The notes under the pieces are model-generated. The model was not told the origin of the DNA and did not search any database. It saw only the letters and a program-made list of their open reading frames with translations. A program made the translations under genes and the position numbers. A stretch of 64,000 nt of DNA from Paraburkholderia sprentiae WSM5005. Lineage in GTDB: Bacteria; Pseudomonadota; Gammaproteobacteria; Burkholderiales; Burkholderiaceae. Below are positions 55,172 through 62,015 of this stretch, one piece after another. Location: NCBI RefSeq assembly GCF_001865575.2, contig NZ_CP017562.2, positions 62,001-126,000 of the forward strand, given 5' to 3'. Numbering within the stretch: the first letter of the stretch is position 1; every line of letters begins with the position of its first letter.

Positions 55172-55550
55172 GTCGGCAAGGTTGTGGCGCGCGATCGGGC
55201 ACACGGTGAACATGCAAAGCGCGGGTAAGAATTGTCGTCGATTGTCGCGCCGGCTGCGCTTTTTTACCACGCGGCGATGTTGCAGTCTTCGCAGTTTGCG
55301 ATGCAGTGGGAACGGTCGACGCGGCGAATCGGCGCTCGCGCGGCCGCATGTCGGCTCGCGCCGACCTGTGCTGCCTTTGGCATGCGCTTTGCTTGACGTT
55401 GACTCGCGTTTCGAGGGCGCGGCCATCAATCCGTCGCCCGCGCTATCCGCACTATCAACCACACGACCAGGCTGAACGCGCGTCAGATGATTTTCCGGGG
55501 ACGTTCGCGTCGTACCGCGAACGTCGTAATCAACGTTGCGAGGTGGGGCT
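55172..55550. other. Intergenic region, nothing recognised
   Basis: No convincing gene on either strand between the GNAT start and the DUF1488 gene. A T-run at 55259-55264 follows only a weak four-base stem. Promoters for both flanking divergent genes should lie here. Confidence 0.45.
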
Positions 55551-55823
55551 ATGACGATGATCGAGGCGGTACCCAGCGTCTCGGCAGATGGACGCGCGGT
55601 GATTTTCCAGCTTTCGTCGCGGGGAGGGGACCTTGAATGCGCGGTCACGCGCGAGGCGCTCGAACAGCACTTCTGGCTGCAGCGCGGTGCGGGTGAAGCG
55701 CGCATTCTGAAGACCTTCGCCGATGGGCGCAAACGTATTACTGCGATCGCCGAGCGAAAAATGCTCGCGCGTCCCGGTGAAAAGGTCTTGCTGACAATCG
55801 ACGATTTCTCCCGGCGCGGTTGA
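55551..55823 (+). CDS. DUF1488 family protein
   Basis: A 90-residue protein matching DUF1488: AVIFQLSSRGGDLECAVTREALEQHFW and a C-terminal LLTIDDF. The family is common in Burkholderiaceae and of unknown function. The start at 55551 follows GAGGTGGGGCT. It is a single gene, about 490 bp before the terminator at 56312. Confidence 0.8.
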   Translation: MTMIEAVPSVSADGRAVIFQLSSRGGDLECAVTREALEQHFWLQRGAGEARILKTFADGRKRITAIAERKMLARPGEKVLLTIDDFSRRG

Positions 55824-56039
55824 GTTGCGGGGTGCGGCGCGCGTCATCGCTCGTCTATCCGACGAAATCCCGCTGTTACATCGATTCGCCAAATTAACCC
55901 GCCAAAGCCCCTCGCTTCGCGCAATTGCATTCGCGTGCGCGCGCCTACACTCTTTTACATGGAGCGACAAATCACCGAACTCCATCGATGCGATTCCCCT
56001 CGTGTCGGATTTGAACCGTACCGTTGATATGCAGTGCAG

Positions 56040-56343
56040 TGAGTAGCTGGCAGTTCGCAGTAGACGCAATACAGGCGCGCCATGCATCGAGCACGAGCGC
56101 GAAGCAACAGGGGTAGCGGCCAGATGCAGGAAATAACGAGGACCGGCCCACATGCAGTCGCAATTGAAGTGATGGTTTGAATCGACGGTTGGAAGGTTGC
56201 TGTCGAGTGGTAGGAATTGCCGTAGCAGTACACGTAAGCAATAGCTTTGCAGGTTAGGTGGTTATAGGTCGGCAGGCATCCACGCGCCTGCCCGATTGTT
56301 CCATCCTGTCAGCCCTGTTCCTCGCGGAACAGGGCTTTTTTTT
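56040..56343 (+). ncRNA. Candidate small RNA
   Basis: A strong rightward intrinsic terminator at 56312-56343 has no protein gene close upstream, the DUF1488 stop being about 490 bases away. The intervening sequence is less G+C-rich than its surroundings and without coding signal. A GCAGGC...GCCTGC dyad (56270-56293 area) may form a second stem. The 5' end is only a guess. A long 3' UTR of DUF1488 is the alternative. Confidence 0.4.
56312..56343 (+). terminator. Strong intrinsic terminator
   Basis: GCCCTGTTCC-TCGC-GGAACAGGGC forms a perfect 10-bp stem with a tetraloop, followed directly by eight Ts (56336-56343). It is oriented rightward. This is the clearest intrinsic terminator in the window. 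Confidence 0.9.
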
Positions 56344-56540
56344 GTTCGGTACGAAGCCGGCTCCTTGTTTCTGGCGAGTTCGAACCGATGTGCGGACATT
56401 GCATGCTTCGATACGTTCGAAAAACCGGCGCGTCGCATAGCGTGAACTGTCGGGCGCGAAATGCGTCGGACCATCGAACGCGGCGTTCGCCGTCGTCGCG
56501 TGCCGAGTCCGGGCGCGCTGCCAAGAAGGAGATTGAATTC

Positions 56541-57014
56541 ATGTCCAGCAAATCGCGAGTTCGCAAGCCCGGCCGCGCCGCCATGTCCCCGTTGTTGCGT
56601 TCCCTGACCCTGAGCCGCACCGCGCACGCGCCGGTCACTCAGACCATGCTGTTGCAGGCCTACGGCGCACTCGATGCGTTCCGCCGCGGCCGCGGCGCGC
56701 GAGTTCTGCACACCACGCTGAGCCGGCACCTGCTGATGTCGGAGGAACTCGCGCATGCCGGAGTGGGCGCGGACTCGCGCGTCGACATCGCAAGCGCGCA
56801 TGCGGCGATGCTGCGGCTCGACGCGCGCGAGCGCGAGACCGCCCGCTGGTCGCTCGAAGACGACGACTACGCCTGTCTGTGCGCGGCGCTAGCCATTTTC
56901 GACCAACAATTGTCGGCGGCGTCGCTGAGCGAGTTGGCGAGCGCGGAAGCGAAGATGATCGAAGGTTTGATGCGCTCCGCGCAACTGCGGGCGCTGGCCG
57001 AAGCGGCGGTTTGA
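56541..57014 (+). CDS. Conserved hypothetical protein, helical
   Basis: A 157-residue basic-then-acidic protein with no signal peptide. The N-terminal SSKSRVRKPGRAA is basic; the rest is predicted mostly helical (TQTMLLQAYGALDAFRRG, LSRHLLMSEELAHAG, CLCAALAIFDQQLSAASLSELASAE). AAGGAG with suitable spacing precedes the ATG. No domain is recognised; it resembles small Burkholderiaceae-specific proteins. Confidence 0.65.
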   Translation: MSSKSRVRKPGRAAMSPLLRSLTLSRTAHAPVTQTMLLQAYGALDAFRRGRGARVLHTTLSRHLLMSEELAHAGVGADSRVDIASAHAAMLRLDARERETARWSLEDDDYACLCAALAIFDQQLSAASLSELASAEAKMIEGLMRSAQLRALAEAAV

Positions 57015-57245
57015 CCACTTGACGGCGGCATCGACGTATCCGGCACGGCCGGCTGATTCGCACGACGCGGCCTGTTACGAGTGTCCGTAGAGGTGCGCCC
57101 GCGCGCGTTTGCCGCTGCGATTCCCGCTTGCTAGACTGGCTGCGCCCGCGTGCCTGCTCGCTGCCCGCCCGGCGCCGAGCTGAGGCGTGGCCGTCGTCGT
57201 TGCCACACCGGCTCGCGCACATAACCGAGCCCTATCGGAGAGACC

Positions 57246-57599
57246 ATGTCCTACATGCTGCTGATCCTCGAACCCACCGACCAACGCGAGGAGCGCGGCG
57301 AAACCGCGGGCCGCGATCTCTACGACCAGATGGTGCGTTTCGCCGACGACCTGAAAACGCGCGGCAAGCTGCTCGCGGTCGAGTCGCTGACCTCCCAGAG
57401 CGACGCGGTGCGCGTGCAGGTCCGCAATGGCCAGTCGAAGCTCGTCGACGGCCCGTTCGCCGAAGTCAAGGAGATGATCGGCGGCTTCTTTCTGTTGAAC
57501 TGCGACAGCCGCGAAGAAGCGGTGGCGATCGCGCAGTCCTGCCCAGCGGCGGCGTGGTGCACGGTCGAGGTGCGCAAGCTCGGGCCGTGCTTCATCTAG
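57246..57599 (+). CDS. YciI/DGPF-domain protein
   Basis: A 117-residue YCII-like protein: YMLLILEPTDQREERG at the start, DGPFAEVKEMIGGFF with the DGPF motif, and a C-terminal ferredoxin-like strand. The family is associated with ECF sigma factors of group 42. It lies 180 bp before a second DGPF gene, which precedes the sigma factor gene. GGAGAGACC lies before its ATG. Enzymatic role unknown. Confidence 0.9.
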   Translation: MSYMLLILEPTDQREERGETAGRDLYDQMVRFADDLKTRGKLLAVESLTSQSDAVRVQVRNGQSKLVDGPFAEVKEMIGGFFLLNCDSREEAVAIAQSCPAAAWCTVEVRKLGPCFI

Positions 57600-57779
57600 C
57601 CACGCGCTACACGCACGCGCAGCCACTTCGGTGTTTTCCCTGGGATGCCGGGGCTGCCGCGCATGTCGATCCGGGCGTGCATCGCGCGTCGTGTGAGTGA
57701 GGGGCGAGCTGGCTTCGCGCCGCCACGCGATTCTCACGAATCCACTCACCACGAACCACTAACAACAAGGAGCAACGAC

Positions 57780-58193
57780 ATGCGATACATGATCATCGTC
57801 AAAGCCACGGCCGCGAGCGAAGCCGGCGAGATGCCCGAACCGTCGCTGATCGCCGCGATGGGCGCGTACCACGAAGAGCTCGCGAAGGCCGGCGTGCTGC
57901 TCGACGCGACCGGCTTGCAGCCGAGCTCGAAAGGCTGGCGCGTGCGCTATAGCGGCGGCAAGCGGACGATCATCGATGGGCCGTTCACGGAATGCAAGGA
58001 GCTGATCGCCGGCTACACGCTGATCCAGGTGCGCTCGCGCGACGAGGCGATGGAGTGGGCGCGGCGTTTTCCGGCGCCGTTCGGTGAGCATGCCAATGGC
58101 GAAATCGAAGTGCGGCAGCTGTTCGAAATCGACGACTTCGAGCCGGGGCCGGAAGTCGAGCGTTTTCGCAAGCTCGAAGAAGATCGCCGCTGA
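57780..58193 (+). CDS. YciI/DGPF-domain protein
   Basis: A 137-residue YCII-like protein with MRYMIIVKATAASEAGEMP, IDGPFTECKELIAGYTLIQV and a variable acidic C-terminus. AAGGAGC precedes the ATG at 57780; the longer upstream frame runs into the preceding leader. It is 76 bp before the sigma factor gene, with a 22-codon frame in between. Together with the first copy it forms the hallmark context of ECF42 systems. Confidence 0.9.
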   Translation: MRYMIIVKATAASEAGEMPEPSLIAAMGAYHEELAKAGVLLDATGLQPSSKGWRVRYSGGKRTIIDGPFTECKELIAGYTLIQVRSRDEAMEWARRFPAPFGEHANGEIEVRQLFEIDDFEPGPEVERFRKLEEDRR

Positions 58194-58196
58194 TTC

Positions 58197-58265
58197 ATGG
58201 CCTACATCCGCGAACTCGCGTACAGGGTCCTGAACGCGCAACCGTCGGCCGCAGGCGAAGGCTAA
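58197..58265 (+). CDS. Possible 22-residue leader peptide
   Basis: ATG-GCC-TAC opens a frame of 22 codons ending TAA, between the DGPF stop (3 bases upstream) and the sigma factor GTG (4 bases downstream). The position is suitable for translational coupling. There is no independent evidence that it is translated. Confidence 0.25.
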   Translation: MAYIRELAYRVLNAQPSAAGEG

Positions 58266-58269
58266 CGCC

Positions 58270-59544
58270 GTGACGATACAGGCCACCCATCGTGCGATCG
58301 ACGCTGTCTGGCGGATCGAATCCGCGAAGGTCATCGCTCATGTCGCGCGGATCGTGCGTGACGTCGGGCTTGCCGAGGAACTCGCGCAGGACGCGCTGGT
58401 GGCCGCGCTCGAGCATTGGCCGGACGCGGGCGTGCCCGACAACCCCGGGGCTTGGCTGATGACGACCGCGAAAAACCGCGCGCTCGACCGGCTGCGCCAG
58501 GAAGCGCTGCATGCGCGCAAGCGCGAGCAGCTCGGCCACGATCTCGACGCGATCGAAGCGCACGTGGTGCCCGATTTCGTCGATGCGCTCGATGCCGCGC
58601 GCGCCGATGACATCGGCGACGATCTGCTGCGGCTCATCTTCACCGCTTGTCATCCGGTGCTGTCCACTGACGCGCGCGTCGCGCTGACGCTGCGCCTGCT
58701 CGGCGGCCTCAGCACGGACGAAATCGCGCGCGCGTTTCTTGTGCCGGAGCCGACCATCGCGCAGCGGATCGTGCGCGCGAAGCGCACGCTGTCGGCGGCG
58801 CGCGTGCCGTTCGAGGTGCCGCAGGCGGACGCGCGCGCGGCGCGGCTCGCGTCGGTGCTGCAGGTGATCTACCTGATTTTCAACGAAGGATATTCGGCGA
58901 CCGCCGGCGACGACTGGATGCGTCCGGCGTTATGCGAGGAAGCGCTGCGGCTCGGGCGCGTGTTGAGCGGTCTCGTGTCCAGCGAGAGCGAGGTCCACGG
59001 TCTCGTCGCGCTGATGGAGATTCAGGCGTCGCGTACCCACGCGCGCACCGATGCGCAGGGGCGTCCGGTGCTGCTGCTCGATCAGGATCGCAGCCGCTGG
59101 GACCCGCTGCTGATTCGCCGCGGTCTCGCTGCGTTGAATAGCGCGCATGCGCTCGGGGGCGCGAGCGGGCCGTATGCGTTGCAGGCGGCGCTCGCCGCCT
59201 GTCATGCGCGGGCACGCCGCGCCGAGGACACCGACTGGGCGCAGATCGTCGCGCTTTACGACGCGTTGGCGCAGGTCGCGCCGTCGCCGGTGGTCGAGTT
59301 GAACCGCGCGGTCGCGGTCGGGATGGCGTTCGGACCGGCGGCCGGACTGGAGATTGTCGATGCGCTCGCCGCCGATTCGGCGCTCAGGAATTATCACTGG
59401 CTGCCGAGCGTGCGCGGCGATCTGCTGGTCAAGCTCGGACGCGTCGATGAAGCGCGCGCCGAGTTCGAGCGCGCCGCGGCCATGACGCGCAACACGCGTG
59501 AGCGCGAGTTGTTGCTGGAGCGTGCGCGCAGGCTTGCGGATTGA
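58270..59544 (+). CDS. ECF sigma factor, group 42 type
   Basis: A 424-residue sigma factor, much longer than ordinary ECFs. Region sigma2 (about 10-85, LAEELAQDALVAALEHWP, NRALDRLRQE) and sigma4 (about 120-185, LRLLGGLSTDEIARAFLVPEPTIAQRI) are followed by DUF6596 (LIFNEGYSATAGDDWMRP) and TPR-like C-terminal helices (LLVKLGRVDEARAEFERA). This extension replaces an anti-sigma factor in ECF42 members, which sit beside DGPF genes as here. The GTG at 58270 is directly after the 22-codon frame. No anti-sigma gene is nearby. Confidence 0.92.
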   Translation: MTIQATHRAIDAVWRIESAKVIAHVARIVRDVGLAEELAQDALVAALEHWPDAGVPDNPGAWLMTTAKNRALDRLRQEALHARKREQLGHDLDAIEAHVVPDFVDALDAARADDIGDDLLRLIFTACHPVLSTDARVALTLRLLGGLSTDEIARAFLVPEPTIAQRIVRAKRTLSAARVPFEVPQADARAARLASVLQVIYLIFNEGYSATAGDDWMRPALCEEALRLGRVLSGLVSSESEVHGLVALMEIQASRTHARTDAQGRPVLLLDQDRSRWDPLLIRRGLAALNSAHALGGASGPYALQAALAACHARARRAEDTDWAQIVALYDALAQVAPSPVVELNRAVAVGMAFGPAAGLEIVDALAADSALRNYHWLPSVRGDLLVKLGRVDEARAEFERAAAMTRNTRERELLLERARRLAD

Positions 59545-59571
59545 GGCTGTTCGCGAGCGCATCACGCCGCT

Positions 59572-60189
59572 TCAACGAATCAGCTGCCGCACCCCTAACG
59601 CAACGATCAACCCACCGCACACGCGATCGATCCACATCTTGCCGCGCCGATACGCCGACGCGATCCGCGCATGCGACAACGCCAGCGCGACGAACCCATA
59701 CCAGCTGCTTGCGACGACGAACACCATGCCGAGCATCGCCGCGAACGTGCCGGTGCTTACATGCGCGGGCGCCGCCGACGAGAACACCGCGGCAAAAAAC
59801 GCCATCGATTTCGGATTGGCGATGTTGGTCGCGAAGCCCTGCGCGAATGCCTGCCGAAAGCCGCCCGCCGGTGCGTTGACGAGCACCGCCTGGCGCGCCG
59901 CCGACGCGTTGAAGATCAGCCGCCCGCCGAACCACAGCAGATAACACGCACCCGCGATCCTGACCACGAGCGCGAGCCACGGGAACGCGGCGAACACGAT
60001 GCCGACGCCGAGAATCGCGCAGCTCGCCCAGAACAGATTGACGAGGACGATGCCGCCGACCATCGCGAGCGCTTCGATGCGCGTCGCCGAAGCGGCCTTG
60101 TGCGCGACCGCGACGAAGTTCGGACCCGGGCTCATCACGCCCGCGATATACACGGAAAACACGCCGACCACGGCGGACCCATCGATCAC
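59572..60189 (-). CDS. LysE/RhtB family exporter
   Basis: A 205-residue membrane protein with about six helices. SPGPNFVAVAHKAA is the family signature, and AFAQGFATNIANPKSMAFFAAVF is typical. It exports amino acids or homoserine lactones. It converges with the sigma factor gene and is 52 bp downstream of the DUF4337 gene on the same strand. Confidence 0.9.
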   Translation of the reverse strand: MIDGSAVVGVFSVYIAGVMSPGPNFVAVAHKAASATRIEALAMVGGIVLVNLFWASCAILGVGIVFAAFPWLALVVRIAGACYLLWFGGRLIFNASAARQAVLVNAPAGGFRQAFAQGFATNIANPKSMAFFAAVFSSAAPAHVSTGTFAAMLGMVFVVASSWYGFVALALSHARIASAYRRGKMWIDRVCGGLIVALGVRQLIR

Positions 60190-60241
60190 GACACCCTCCC
60201 GGTTGAAAAACTGTGGATGAAAAGTAACGTCAGCACCGCGC

Positions 60242-60829
60242 TCATAGCCCGAAAAACGCCGCGCCCGCGGTCACGAGGCCCGCCCCCGCGACGAGGTACG
60301 CCACATTGCGCAGCCAGTTCTTGCGCGTGAGCAGCGTGATCGCGCACAGCGCAATCGCGACCTGAATCAGCAGCGTTGCCTGGGCCCAGCGATGATGGCC
60401 GTGCAGCAGCGCTTCGCTGCGCGTGTCGGCGGCGACGACCTGTTTTTCGATCGCTTCGGCGTTCGCGCGGATCGGCTCCTTCTGCTGCTTGTATTTGTCG
60501 ACGTCGGCGAGGAATTTCGCGTGTGCGTCGCTATTGGGCGCCGCCAGCGCCGCGCCGAGTTCGGCGAGGTTTTCCTTCTCGCCCTTCGCCTGATAGTAGT
60601 TCCACTGGTTCGACGCCTCGGTCTTCTTGATCGCGGCTTCGTTCTTGAAGAACAGCGCAAGGTTTTCGGCGTTGCCGCTCTGGTATGCGCAGAGCGCGCC
60701 GATCGTCGCCAGGATCGCGGTCATCACGGCCATGCGGCTCGCGAACGGATCGGCGTCGTGATGCGCGGCGTGGCCGGCGTGTTGGACAGCATGGTCGTGC
60801 GGGCCGTGTACTTCATATTCTTCAGACAT
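60242..60829 (-). CDS. DUF4337 membrane protein
   Basis: A 195-residue protein with a His-rich N-terminus (HGPHDHAVQHAGHAAHHDAD), a first helix (AVMTAILATIGALCAYQSG), a soluble middle (KKTEASNQWNYYQAKGEKENLAELG) and two C-terminal helices. The NQWNYYQAK segment identifies DUF4337. The function is unknown. The His-rich start could bind metal. Confidence 0.85.
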   Translation of the reverse strand: MSEEYEVHGPHDHAVQHAGHAAHHDADPFASRMAVMTAILATIGALCAYQSGNAENLALFFKNEAAIKKTEASNQWNYYQAKGEKENLAELGAALAAPNSDAHAKFLADVDKYKQQKEPIRANAEAIEKQVVAADTRSEALLHGHHRWAQATLLIQVAIALCAITLLTRKNWLRNVAYLVAGAGLVTAGAAFFGL

Positions 60830-60950
60830 CGAATTCTCCGGGGCAATGCTTTTGTCGTCATCGCCGGGCGGTGCGGGCGCCGGGCGGCCTCAATCTTAGC
60901 GTGTCGCGGGCGGCGAGGGCTCCGCTTCAAGACAGCGCATAGAGGGGCGG

Positions 60951-61919
60951 TTATTGCATGCGAATCACGACGCGCCCGCGCGTGCCGCCGGCGACGGCGT
61001 CGTAGGCCTCACGCGCGCGGGCGAGCGGAAATTCCTGCGCGATCGCCGGGCCGCTCAGCTTGCCGTTATCGAAGCCCTCGACGAGCGCCGTCATCAGAGG
61101 CGCCGATGCCGCGACGCTGAGCTTCGCGCTGTCGACGCCGAGCAATTGTGTCTCGTTGTGATAGAAATCGATCAGATCGAACTCGACGCGGCGCTTGCCG
61201 GTCCCGCTGATTTCGAGCACGCGGCCGCGCCGCCTGGCAAGACCCAGCGCGGTCTCGAACGCGACGCCGCCGACCGTGTCATAGACGACTTCGGCACCCG
61301 CGCCGCCGGTCAGTTCGCGCACCCGTTCGGCCGCGTGCTCGTCGAACGGCACGTAGGCGTCGATCAGGCGCCCCGCGGGCGTGGCCGGATCGAGCGGCCG
61401 GCGGTCGACGGCGATCACGCGCGCGCCGCGTGCTTTCGCGATCTGCACGACCGCGCCGCCGACACCGCCGCCCGCGCCAAGCACGGCAATGGTTTCGCCG
61501 GCCTGCAAGCTGGCGTATTCGACGGTGCCGAGCCACGCAACCACGAAGTTCACGCCGATCGCCGCGGCCTCGGCGTGGTTCAGCGCGACCGGCTTGCGCG
61601 CCAGCGCCGCGAGCGGAATGCTGAGGTATTCGGCGTGCGTGCCGTCGCGCGTGAAGCCGATGTCGCCGCCGGTGCCCCACACCTCGGCGTCGAGCCATGC
61701 GGCCGGCCCGTCCACCACCACGCCGCTGAAGTCGCGCCCCGGCGTGCGCGGCAGCACCGTGTGTTCGAAATGGCCGGACACGTTCTTCACGTCGCTCGGG
61801 TTGACCGAGGCCGCCATGACCCGCACGACCGCGTGGTCCGCATCGGCTCGAGGCGTCGGCAGATCGACGTATTCGAGCACTTCGGGGCTGCCAAAGGATT
61901 TGAACTGGATCGCTTTCAT
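60951..61919 (-). CDS. Zinc-independent quinone oxidoreductase (MDR family)
   Basis: A 322-residue medium-chain reductase of the quinone oxidoreductase type. KAIQFKSFGSPEVLEYVDLP opens the protein, and the NADPH site is AVLGAGGGVGGAVVQIAKARG. No structural zinc cysteines are seen. It likely reduces quinones or enones. The ATG at 61919 fits the family start; the extension to 61967 is discarded. It is about 100 bp downstream of the RND gene on the same strand. Confidence 0.9.
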   Translation of the reverse strand: MKAIQFKSFGSPEVLEYVDLPTPRADADHAVVRVMAASVNPSDVKNVSGHFEHTVLPRTPGRDFSGVVVDGPAAWLDAEVWGTGGDIGFTRDGTHAEYLSIPLAALARKPVALNHAEAAAIGVNFVVAWLGTVEYASLQAGETIAVLGAGGGVGGAVVQIAKARGARVIAVDRRPLDPATPAGRLIDAYVPFDEHAAERVRELTGGAGAEVVYDTVGGVAFETALGLARRRGRVLEISGTGKRRVEFDLIDFYHNETQLLGVDSAKLSVAASAPLMTALVEGFDNGKLSGPAIAQEFPLARAREAYDAVAGGTRGRVVIRMQ

Positions 61920-62015
61920 CGTGCGGGGCTCCGGTTGGTCTTGCGCCGCGTTGTGCGGCGAATCCACCGTAGTCTAAGTGACGCGCGCTAAGACATCAGT
62001 GCGAAGCCGCGGGCC

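Larger units (their letters stand above)
55824..56540. other. Long intergenic region containing a candidate sRNA
   Basis: About 720 bases without a supported protein gene. Base composition falls to roughly half G+C in 56130-56280. It ends, except for the last 200 bases, in the strong terminator at 56312-56343. The final part is the leader of the 157-residue protein gene. Confidence 0.5.
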
